A stretch of 39,721 nt of DNA from Verrucomicrobiales bacterium. Lineage in GTDB: Bacteria > Verrucomicrobiota > Verrucomicrobiia > Limisphaerales > F1-12-MAGs170. Location: NCBI GenBank assembly GCA_005777315.1, contig SXMN01000215.1, positions 1 through 39,721 of the forward strand. Reading direction: 5' to 3'. The notes beneath the pieces are model-generated. The model saw nothing but the letters and a program-made list of their open reading frames with translations, was not told the DNA's origin and ran no database searches. Below are positions 17,744-25,887 of the stretch, piece by piece (the first letter of the stretch is position 1; each line of letters begins with the position of its first letter). A program made the translations under genes and the position numbers.

Positions 17744-19669
17744 ATGAAGATGCCTTCCAAGCAAACAAAGAACAAGACACACTCTGCCACGGCATGGGGA
17801 ACCAGATTGCTTACATTTCTGGCGTTGATAGCTCAATTCGATCAATCATTTGCCCAGCTCTATTCAATCGGAGAACCGACAGAAGAAGAGCAACTCTACG
17901 TTGAATTGATAAACAGGGCACGGGCCAATCCGCCCGCAGAAGCTACACGGATCCGCCAGTCCGCCGATCGTGACATTTTGGTAAACCTGGAATTCTTCAA
18001 TGTCGATTTAGGACTCTTCGCAACACAACTAAGCGCACTGCCCCCTGCGCCTCCACTATCGATCAATCCCGCGTTGACGGAGGCGGCACGAGCACATTCA
18101 AAATCCATGGTGGCAACAGGGGTTTACGGACATATCGGCTCCAACGGCTCGACGCCGGGTGATAGGATCACGACTGCCGGCTATACTTGGAGCAATTACG
18201 GAGAAAACGTATTTGAAGCCGCTGAAAACCCTGAGCAAGGCCATGCAACATTCGAGGTGGATTGGGGCAACAACCCGAGCTTTGGCGGAATGCAGAAACC
18301 ACCCGGTCACCGACTGAGTATCCATAATCCAAATTACACCGAAATTGGAATCGGATTGGCATTGAGCCGTCGATTATCGAGCCAATCGAAAGCCCTTACA
18401 CAGAATTTCGGCAACAGGTTTGGTATTGCACCATTTATAACCGGTGTGGCCTATTACGACTTTAATAGAGACGGGTTTTATGGGTTGGGAGAAGGGATTG
18501 GCGGAGTCAAAGTAACTGTTGATGGCACGCCATACTCAGCTGTAACCACGACATCTGGCGGATTCTCGGTTCCCGTTCCTGGAGCAGGCACTTATCAAGT
18601 CCAATTCTCTGACATTGGTTTTAACGCCTCCTCTCGCACGGCGGACCTCCAAAATGGTGCAAATCTCAAAGTTGATTTTGTGCCTGCGTACAATCCTGCT
18701 TTGGTAAACGGACCAGACACAATCAAGATAAGAGTTCCCAGCCGTTATGTCTTCTCTCCGATAGGAGGCGTTGTTGATTACGAATGGAGGCAATCTTTGG
18801 TGCTCAATGCGGATGCCAGTGAAGGTGCCGAATCTGGACTGGCACAAGTCACAGTTATATCATCAGGCGGTTATGAAGTTGTCGATTTCACGATTCGATC
18901 TTCCGGTCGATCTGCTTTTCACCTGGCACACCTGAAGGCGGAAGACCAAAGTCTTGCGCTCAATAGAGTCTTCCGTCCGACTGCGGATTCAGAACTGGTC
19001 TTTTCGAAACGGCTTGGTTTTGCGACATCGGATGAAGTTGCTAAAGCAGAAGTCTCGATCGATTCGGGAGGTCGATGGGAAACTGTATGGAGTCAGGTAG
19101 GCAGTCAAGAACTGAGTGATCAACAGTTCGTGGAACAACGAATTCCGCTAGGCAAGTTCTTAAACCGTGAGGTTCTGGTCAGATTTGTATATGCCATGAC
19201 TGGAGGCAGTTGGTTTAATACTGCTGATTCGCGTTACGGTTTTTACATTGATGATATCCGAGTCACGGCAGCTACGGAGTTGGTGAACTCAAAAGTGGAT
19301 CCCGTAGTGTCCAAGTTATCAGTCGATTTTACCCCTGCTACAGTTGGTAACTACGCGTTGGCTGTGCGAGGAAAACTCACAAACCGATGGTTGGGCTGGG
19401 GTCCAGTAAACTTAATCGCGGCGGAGATTGGTTCAAATCCATCGGTTAAAGCAGCAAAGATCACCTCCATCCAGTCCTTGTCTGTGGCATCCATCGAAAT
19501 CGAATTTGAATCAGGAGCAACCAACCATTTGATAGAGGCTGCTTCATCATTGGAGGGCCCTTGGTTTCAAACGGATTTCAAAATGACTTCCATTTCGTCG
19601 CTTAAGTTTTCAGCTACCTTCAATAATCAATCGGAGAACGCCCGGTTCTTCAGAGTCGTAAGTCACTAA
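17744..19669 (+). CDS. Large secreted CAP-domain protein
   Basis: A 641-residue exported protein. An extended N-terminal signal sequence (core LLTFLALIAQF, Ala at the likely cleavage site before LYSIGE) is followed by a CAP (SCP/PR1, YkwD-like) domain at about residues 45-225: EEEQLYVELINRARANPPAEA, LTEAARAHSKSMVATGVYGHIGSNG, TWSNYGENVF and HRLSIHNPNYTEIGIGLA. Next is a carboxypeptidase-regulatory/SdrD-B-like beta domain (VAYYDFNRDGFYGLGEGIGGVKVTVDG). The C-terminal ~350 residues are beta-rich and contain a MAM/concanavalin-like pattern (FYIDDIRVTA). Bacterial CAP proteins are extracellular with poorly known activities. It lies just past the parS site and is monocistronic as far as seen. Confidence 0.85.
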   Translation: MKMPSKQTKNKTHSATAWGTRLLTFLALIAQFDQSFAQLYSIGEPTEEEQLYVELINRARANPPAEATRIRQSADRDILVNLEFFNVDLGLFATQLSALPPAPPLSINPALTEAARAHSKSMVATGVYGHIGSNGSTPGDRITTAGYTWSNYGENVFEAAENPEQGHATFEVDWGNNPSFGGMQKPPGHRLSIHNPNYTEIGIGLALSRRLSSQSKALTQNFGNRFGIAPFITGVAYYDFNRDGFYGLGEGIGGVKVTVDGTPYSAVTTTSGGFSVPVPGAGTYQVQFSDIGFNASSRTADLQNGANLKVDFVPAYNPALVNGPDTIKIRVPSRYVFSPIGGVVDYEWRQSLVLNADASEGAESGLAQVTVISSGGYEVVDFTIRSSGRSAFHLAHLKAEDQSLALNRVFRPTADSELVFSKRLGFATSDEVAKAEVSIDSGGRWETVWSQVGSQELSDQQFVEQRIPLGKFLNREVLVRFVYAMTGGSWFNTADSRYGFYIDDIRVTAATELVNSKVDPVVSKLSVDFTPATVGNYALAVRGKLTNRWLGWGPVNLIAAEIGSNPSVKAAKITSIQSLSVASIEIEFESGATNHLIEAASSLEGPWFQTDFKMTSISSLKFSATFNNQSENARFFRVVSH

Positions 19670-19769
19670 TTTCTCTTTCGAGATTTGAGTCCGTATCGAG
19701 TCGAAACTGGGACAGAAAACTCCAAATCATTGTTTACCTATCGTCTGTTTATCTCTAATCCATATATTT

Positions 19770-20240
19770 GTGCAAGACGAACTCACGATTCCAAGACCTC
19801 AGTACCTTGCCCTGCTGCAACTCCTCCGCACAGCCGAGTCCCTTTGGAATGCGAGTCGAGTCTTCTTCGCGCAATGGGAATTAAGCCCCAGCCAATTCAA
19901 CATTCTCAATCTCCTCCACCAGAAAACGACGGGCTCGACACAGATAGATCTCAGCCGGGACCTGATCATGCACAGATCGAATGTGACAGGACTTGTTGAT
20001 CGCCTTGAGAACCGTGGTCTCGTTAAACGCACCGAAGATCCTTCCGATCGCCGCGCTTACCGAGTCATACTCACGCCCGAAGGGAATCTCCTCCTTGGGG
20101 AAATTCTTCCGCACTACTACGCGGCAGCAGAAGCAGTCTGGAAAGGAATTGATGAAAACCACACCAGTCAACTGCTGGCAGAACTAGCCACTGTAGCAGC
20201 CAACGCAGAAAGAATGGCCATAACCACTCCGCTAAAATGA
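19770..20240 (+). CDS. MarR-family transcriptional regulator
   Basis: A 156-residue DNA-binding protein, starting with GTG. The winged helix-turn-helix is at about residues 40-105: LSPSQFNILNLLHQKTTGSTQIDLSRDLIMHRSNVTGLVDRLENRGLVKR, followed by the wing signature DPSDRRAYRVILTPEG, diagnostic for MarR. Flanking helices form the dimer interface. It precedes the lplT-like gene by 4 nt and therefore probably regulates the transporter/acyltransferase pair, perhaps in response to a fatty acid or lysolipid; the ligand is inference. Confidence 0.92.
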   Translation: MQDELTIPRPQYLALLQLLRTAESLWNASRVFFAQWELSPSQFNILNLLHQKTTGSTQIDLSRDLIMHRSNVTGLVDRLENRGLVKRTEDPSDRRAYRVILTPEGNLLLGEILPHYYAAAEAVWKGIDENHTSQLLAELATVAANAERMAITTPLK

Positions 20241-20244
20241 TCGC

Positions 20245-21507
20245 ATGAAATCCAACCGCAATTATCCACTTCTATTGAGCGGTCAATTCCTGGGAGCATT
20301 CGGTGACAATTTTCTCCTCGCCGGCATTCTCGCGCCGCTAACATTTCTCAAGAACGCTGGGACCATCACGGAACAGCAGGTCAACGGCACAAATACAACA
20401 TTCAGCATCGTCTTCTTTGTTCCGTTCATCTTGCTCGCACCCCTGGCCGGATTCTTGAATGACCGCATGCCAAAGACCTCCTGGTTGCTCGGTGGCAATT
20501 TGGTCAAAATTCTGGGTACGCTGATCGGCTTCGCTGGAATCCTTGCGTTCCCGACTGAACACAACGCTTCCATGCTCTGGCAAATCATTGGCTACACCGT
20601 TGTTGGCGTAGGTGCGTGCCTCTACTCCCCGGCGAAATACGGTGTACTGCCGGAAATCGTACCCGCGGAAAAACTCGTCAAAGCCAATGGCGTGGTGGAA
20701 ATGCTCACACTGGTCGCCATCCTTGGCGGACTTGGTGGAGGCGCTGTGCTCTACGACCGCACGCAATCATCGACCGTTTGCTACGCGGCATCGCTCTTAC
20801 TTTACATAATCGCGACAATTTTGAACGGGGCTATGACCCGTACGCCACACAACACCGCAGCCCGTCTCGCAAACAGTTTACAAACATTCTTCACACACCT
20901 CAGTGGACTCATGAGTCATCGGCGCATTGGACGCATTCTCCTGGGTTGTGCATTGTTCTGGCTGGCAGGTGCCTTCATGCGAACCAACCTCCACGCTTGG
21001 GGAATATCCATCTTTGAAGGAGCTGGAATGAAACCGGAGGGGATCACCAACGAACGTCTCGCCCTGCTCAAAGTCGGCCTCATCCTGGGCATCGTGATCG
21101 GCAGCGTATCAGCCGGACGAATGCACCAGATTGGCGACCTCTCGAAGCAATGGATCTATGCGCTTGGTCTCGCAGTCGGCATAGCACTCCTCGGCTGGCT
21201 GCCGGGAAGCGTAGGTTTCGTCATCATCGTTCCAATCCTCGTGGTGGCTGGTGTCATGGCCGGACTGTTGATTGTGCCCTTGAACGCTTCGTTGCAACAC
21301 GAGACCGATCACACAGCGCTTGGCAAAACCATCGCCGTCCAGAACGTCGTGGATTATGGCGGCATGTTGGTAGGCGCCGGCATGCTCGGTGTCGTTACCA
21401 AAATGGGTTGGACCGCGCATCAAGCGTTCCTCGCTCTTGCCGTCGTTGTGGTGTTGCTCACACTGGGCATGAAGCTTTCGACAAGGCCGAATGCGCAGTC
21501 CGGCTAA
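20245..21507 (+). CDS. lplT: MFS transporter, lysophospholipid transporter LplT-like
   Basis: A 420-residue major facilitator protein with about 12 hydrophobic segments. It starts NYPLLLSGQFLGAFGDNFLLAG, the family-typical QFLGAFGDN motif, and has LAPLAGFLNDRMPKT in the TM2-3 loop, VGVGACLYSPAKYGVLPEIVP and LIVPLNASLQHETDH. In E. coli LplT flips lysophosphatidylethanolamine inward for re-acylation by Aas. Here the gene sits between a MarR regulator and an Aas-like gene, which strongly supports that role. It starts 4 nt after the marR stop, so co-transcription is likely. Confidence 0.88.
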   Translation: MKSNRNYPLLLSGQFLGAFGDNFLLAGILAPLTFLKNAGTITEQQVNGTNTTFSIVFFVPFILLAPLAGFLNDRMPKTSWLLGGNLVKILGTLIGFAGILAFPTEHNASMLWQIIGYTVVGVGACLYSPAKYGVLPEIVPAEKLVKANGVVEMLTLVAILGGLGGGAVLYDRTQSSTVCYAASLLLYIIATILNGAMTRTPHNTAARLANSLQTFFTHLSGLMSHRRIGRILLGCALFWLAGAFMRTNLHAWGISIFEGAGMKPEGITNERLALLKVGLILGIVIGSVSAGRMHQIGDLSKQWIYALGLAVGIALLGWLPGSVGFVIIVPILVVAGVMAGLLIVPLNASLQHETDHTALGKTIAVQNVVDYGGMLVGAGMLGVVTKMGWTAHQAFLALAVVVVLLTLGMKLSTRPNAQSG

Positions 21508-21718
21508 ACTATTTAATACGTGCCTGAATACGATGGAAGCTTCATGGTCCTCTCCTTCGACCAAGTCACTTCGAGAATATCTCCTGCGATATTGGAAAAT
21601 GGCATTCCCTCACCACCCTAGGCCGCCGCACGATGAATCGTTGACTCGTATCGCGCTGGTCGAAGTCGCTTTGCGCCGTTGTTTTGTACCTCGTCACCTG
21701 CATTCTTCCCTCTGAATA

Positions 21719-23866
21719 ATGAAACCATTTCTCAAGTTCTTACTGGGCGTGCTTTTCCGCTTCCGCGCTTTCAACGAGTCCGTGTTAAGCACACCGGGAC
21801 CCGTGCTGCTCATTCCGAATCACACATCTTGGCTGGATTGGTTGTTCCTTCTGGCGAGCCTCGACGAAAAGTGGCGATTCGTAACCTCGAGCACAACGGC
21901 TCAGACTTCCTGGCTTCATCGGAAACTGATGATCAATGAGCGCACTTTTCCGGTGGATACCGCTTCTCCATACGCTGCGAAAAAGATGGCAGAGTTTCTC
22001 CAAAAAGGTGGACGACTGGTGCTCTTCGCCGAAGGACAAATCAGTTACACAGGATCGCTGATGAAAATTTTCGATGGAACTGGCTTTCTGATTCACAAGA
22101 GCAACGCCAAAGTCATCACCTGCTACCTTCGGGGAGCAAATAGGCTCAGACTCTCCCGACAACCCGGCTGGCGACGCTGGTTTCCAACGGTGTCTGCTCA
22201 TTACAGCGAACCACTACAGGCGCCCGATCTTGGGGAGATCAGCACCACCGCAGCGCGCGGCAAGCTGACGTCGTGGTTGCGCGACCGCATGGTGACACAG
22301 CAATTCAAGGCAGAAATGGAGCTCGGCGAATCCAACCTGCTGCAAGCGATCACCGCGACTGCGACCAGGCAGATGAGCAAGGTCGCCTTGCATGATGCGA
22401 CCGATCAACAGCTCACCTTCCGGCGTGTTCTCGTCGGCGCTGATCTGCTCTCGGACCAATTGCGCTCGCGTCTTCGCTCAGAAATCGAATGCGTCGGAAT
22501 CCTTCTGCCAAATGTCAACGCAACGCCTGTCTCGGTTCTGAGCTTGTGGAGTCTGAGCAAGGTGCCAGCGATTCTGAACTTCTCCACAGGCCCGGCGATG
22601 ATGCTCTCTTGCGCCGAACTCGCGGGGCTCAAGCAGATCATCACTTCACGGAAGTTTCTCGAACGCGCCAAATTGCAACTGGAGCCTCTCACCAATGCAG
22701 GCATAGAAATGATCTGCCTCGAAGATTTGCGCGGAGGTGTCTCAGGTTGGAAGAAACTTTTGACATTGATCAGGCTATCACTGGTTCCGGATTCGTTGGC
22801 GAACCAGCCCCCACACGGTTCCGGCAGGCTGCATCCGGACAAACCCGCCGTGGTGCTCTTCACCAGCGGTTCAGAGGGCGTGCCCAAAGGCGTGGAACTA
22901 ACCCATCGGAATATCCTGGCGAACATCCGACAACTGCTCGCAATCACAGACCTCGAGGACGGTGATCGCATCTTCAACGCCCTGCCACTATTCCACAGCT
23001 TCGGGTTTTCCATCGGCACATTGTTGCCCTTGGTAAGGGGGCTCTACACGTTTCTTTACCCATCGCCATTGCACTATCGCCTGGTGCCAACAATTCTTTA
23101 CTCGACCAATTGTACGGTCTTCCTCAGCACAAACACTTTCCTGAACGGTTACGCGCGCAAGGCACATCCATACGATTTTCGCAAGATGCGTTACCTTTTC
23201 GCGGCGGCCGAGAAAGTCCAATCCACAACATTTGATACATGGTCGCAGCGGTTTGGAGTACGTGTGCTCGAAGGCTACGGCGCCACAGAATGCAGTCCAT
23301 GCATCAGCGTAAATACTCCATTGATTCCGCGCTCCGAGTCAGTGGGACGACTGCTGCCTGGAATCGAACACAAGCTGGAACCGGTCGAAGGCGTGCCCGA
23401 AGGCGGACGCCTTTTTGTGCGAGGCCCAAATGTCATGCGTGGTTACCTCAATGCTGACGCAGACTCAAAATTCCAGGCGCTCGGCGGTTGGTACGACACG
23501 GGCGACATCGTCCGGGTGGATGAGGACGGCTATCTCTACATTCTCGGAAGAATGAAACGCTTCGCCAAAGTCAGCGGCGAAATGGTAAGCCTCACCGCCG
23601 TCGAGGACGCACTGGCTGGTGCATTTCCTCATTACGGTCTGCGCTGCCAGGTGGCCGTGCTGTCGAGGCCCGATCACGACAAAGGGGAGGTACTAATCGC
23701 CGTGAGCAATGAGGCGCGACTCACCTCTGAAGAAATCCGCGCCGCCATCAAAGCCAAAGGACTCACTAACCTTTGCGTTCCGCGCGAAATCAAAGTCGTG
23801 CATGAAATTCCCAAACTGGGGACAGGCAAGGTGAACCATAGGGAGTTGCAGAACCTTATCGCATAA
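21719..23866 (+). CDS. aas: Bifunctional acyltransferase / acyl-ACP synthetase (Aas-like)
   Basis: A 715-residue fusion, close to the E. coli Aas length of 719. Residues about 1-200 form a PlsC-type acyltransferase with the catalytic H-x4-D at H35-D40 (NHTSWLD) and a glycerolipid-binding block LFAEGQISYTGSL. Residues about 220-715 form an ANL adenylating enzyme: P-loop FTSGSEGVPKG near 381-391, YGATECSP, WYDTGDIVRVDEDGYLYILGR, and a C-terminal catalytic lysine K704 (LGTGKVNHREL). Such proteins activate free fatty acids and re-acylate lysophospholipids at the membrane. A 211-bp gap separates it from lplT; I see no gene in that gap. Confidence 0.93.
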   Translation: MKPFLKFLLGVLFRFRAFNESVLSTPGPVLLIPNHTSWLDWLFLLASLDEKWRFVTSSTTAQTSWLHRKLMINERTFPVDTASPYAAKKMAEFLQKGGRLVLFAEGQISYTGSLMKIFDGTGFLIHKSNAKVITCYLRGANRLRLSRQPGWRRWFPTVSAHYSEPLQAPDLGEISTTAARGKLTSWLRDRMVTQQFKAEMELGESNLLQAITATATRQMSKVALHDATDQQLTFRRVLVGADLLSDQLRSRLRSEIECVGILLPNVNATPVSVLSLWSLSKVPAILNFSTGPAMMLSCAELAGLKQIITSRKFLERAKLQLEPLTNAGIEMICLEDLRGGVSGWKKLLTLIRLSLVPDSLANQPPHGSGRLHPDKPAVVLFTSGSEGVPKGVELTHRNILANIRQLLAITDLEDGDRIFNALPLFHSFGFSIGTLLPLVRGLYTFLYPSPLHYRLVPTILYSTNCTVFLSTNTFLNGYARKAHPYDFRKMRYLFAAAEKVQSTTFDTWSQRFGVRVLEGYGATECSPCISVNTPLIPRSESVGRLLPGIEHKLEPVEGVPEGGRLFVRGPNVMRGYLNADADSKFQALGGWYDTGDIVRVDEDGYLYILGRMKRFAKVSGEMVSLTAVEDALAGAFPHYGLRCQVAVLSRPDHDKGEVLIAVSNEARLTSEEIRAAIKAKGLTNLCVPREIKVVHEIPKLGTGKVNHRELQNLIA

Positions 23867-23909
23867 CCAGGTCCTCGTTATGGATGCGCAAGACTAACTG
23901 AAAAACCGC

Positions 23910-25742
23910 ATGAGTTCCCCGATCCTTGACTATTTGAACGAGCTGCATCTTGAAGTCGCAAAGATACAGGATGGAGCCGTGGCCACCTACATACCGGAAC
24001 TGGCCCGAGCCAACCCGAATTGGTTCGGCATCTGTGTCGTCACCGCTGCGGGCAGTGTGTACGAAGTGGGTGATTCGCGAGTCCCTTTCACAATCCAGTC
24101 TATTTCGAAATCCTTTGTTTATGGCATGGCCCTCGAGGACAACACACGCGCGGAAGTGCTCGCCAAGGTAGGAGTCGAACCGACCGGCGATGCCTTCAAT
24201 GCCATCAGCCTCGAACCTGGAACAGGCCGTCCCCGTAATCCCATGATCAACGCCGGCGCTATCGCGGCAGCCGGGATGATTGCGGGAAAGAGCCCGGCGA
24301 CGCGGCTCAAAAGGATTCTCGAATCGTTCTCATTGTATGCAGGACGAGAATTGTCGCTGGACGAGGGGGTATATCGATCTGAATCCGAGACAGGACACCG
24401 CAACCGTGCCATCGGGCACATGCTGCGCAATTTCAACATCCTCACCGAGCCGCCCGATCCGGTGGTTGATCTCTATTTCAAGCAATGTTCTGTCTCAGTG
24501 ACGTGCCGCGATCTGGGTGTCATGGCGGCGACACTTGCCAACCAGGGCGTCAACCCGCTCACACGCAAGCAAGCGATCCGTGGAGAGTATGTCGAAAGCG
24601 TGCTCAGCGTCATGGCTTCCTGCGGGATGTATGATTACGCTGGCGAGTGGCTCTACCGCATCGGAATGCCGGCGAAAAGCGGCGTGGCAGGGGGCGTGAT
24701 TGCGGTGCTACCAGGCCAGTTGGGAATTGGTGTCTTTTCGCCACCGCTGGATGCTCGCGGGAACAGCGTTCGTGGAATCAAGGTGTGCGACTCTCTCTCT
24801 CGCTCGCTGGACCTGCACCTGTTCAACAGCCCACACGCCAGCCAGTCCGTCATCCGCCTCCGGTATAACGGATCAGAGGTAAACTCCAGCAGACAGCGCA
24901 CTGCCGAGGAGTCACGCCTCCTCCGTGAATCCGGCGGGAGGATCCGGGTCTATCAGCTTCAGGGAAATCTCGTCTTTTCCACCTGCGAGATCATCGTCCG
25001 GGAGGTTCTGGATTCCTCCGATGGACTGGATTTTCTCGTCCTCGATCTGAAGCACGTTTTGACCATTGATGAAAGTGCCTGCCGCATGATGTACCAGCTC
25101 AGCGCGGAAGTTGCCTCGCGTGGCAAGGTGATGGTCTTTGCACGGTCTGCACGCTTCTTAAACCTCCGGCGCTGCATGAAAGCCAAGCTGGGGGACAGAT
25201 TCGATTCTGAGCACCATGCCTTCGATGACAACGACGCGGCGCTGGAGTGGTGCGAGGACAAGTGGCTGAACACTCTCCCCTCCAATCGAACAGGAAGCGG
25301 GGCGGTGACAATCGAGTCCTACGAACTTTTCCGTGGTCTGTCTCCGGAGGAGGTCCGCGTCATCTCCGGGATTCTTGAGCACCGGCGCTTTCAGCAGAAC
25401 AAAGTCATGGTCGAAATGGGCGCCGAGGCTGGCGAGATCTATTTTCTCTCACGTGGTTCGGCGGTTGTGACTCTTAAGCTCGCCAGCGGGGCGCAAAAGC
25501 GTCTCGGCGTTTTTTCTCCAGGAATGGCATTTGGAGAGATCGCCATGCTCGACCACGCGCCACGCTCGGCGACGGTGGTGGCTGAAACGGATGTCGAATG
25601 CCACCTGCTCAAGCGCGAGGATTTCGACGCATTGGGGGAAAGCCACCCTCGCATCAAAATCACAGTCCTGACGAATATCGCCCTCGGCGTCGCGCGCCTG
25701 TTGCGCAAAGCCACGCGAGAGATCAGCGTTTTCGAATACTGA
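23910..25742 (+). CDS. glsA: Glutaminase fused to STAS and cyclic-nucleotide-binding domains
   Basis: A 610-residue three-domain protein. Residues 1 to about 310 are a serine-dependent glutaminase (glutamine to glutamate plus ammonia): the catalytic S64-x-x-K67 lies in FTIQSISKSF, with NPMINAGAI, SCGMYDYAGEWLYRIG and PAKSGVAGG. Residues about 342-460 are a STAS (anti-sigma-antagonist-like) domain (RIRVYQLQGNLVFSTCE, FLVLDLKHVLTIDESACRMMYQL). Residues about 485-600 are a cNMP-binding domain with the phosphate-binding-cassette pattern FGEIAMLDHAPRSATV, including the Glu and Arg typical of cAMP binders. This fused architecture is known in other bacteria. It starts 44 nt after aas and ends 145 nt before the exported CHAT protein, with a CHASE2 cyclase after that, suggesting cNMP control of glutamine hydrolysis. 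Confidence 0.92.
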   Translation: MSSPILDYLNELHLEVAKIQDGAVATYIPELARANPNWFGICVVTAAGSVYEVGDSRVPFTIQSISKSFVYGMALEDNTRAEVLAKVGVEPTGDAFNAISLEPGTGRPRNPMINAGAIAAAGMIAGKSPATRLKRILESFSLYAGRELSLDEGVYRSESETGHRNRAIGHMLRNFNILTEPPDPVVDLYFKQCSVSVTCRDLGVMAATLANQGVNPLTRKQAIRGEYVESVLSVMASCGMYDYAGEWLYRIGMPAKSGVAGGVIAVLPGQLGIGVFSPPLDARGNSVRGIKVCDSLSRSLDLHLFNSPHASQSVIRLRYNGSEVNSSRQRTAEESRLLRESGGRIRVYQLQGNLVFSTCEIIVREVLDSSDGLDFLVLDLKHVLTIDESACRMMYQLSAEVASRGKVMVFARSARFLNLRRCMKAKLGDRFDSEHHAFDDNDAALEWCEDKWLNTLPSNRTGSGAVTIESYELFRGLSPEEVRVISGILEHRRFQQNKVMVEMGAEAGEIYFLSRGSAVVTLKLASGAQKRLGVFSPGMAFGEIAMLDHAPRSATVVAETDVECHLLKREDFDALGESHPRIKITVLTNIALGVARLLRKATREISVFEY

Positions 25743-25887
25743 GCTGGCGCAAGACGCTTACACAGAAGTCTGGCGCTGGGTGACCGAAACTGTCTGCATC
25801 AAAAGAGTATCTTGCTTTCACTGGTTGGACGGTTCTGATAGTCACAGCATAACAACAGCGGAAAGAGATCACACACAAGTGCTGGAA

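Noticed and set aside
20262..20272. TTATCCACT, one base from a DnaA box
   Set aside because: A single imperfect match inside the lplT-like coding region; no cluster of boxes or AT-rich unwinding region is visible, so no oriC is called.
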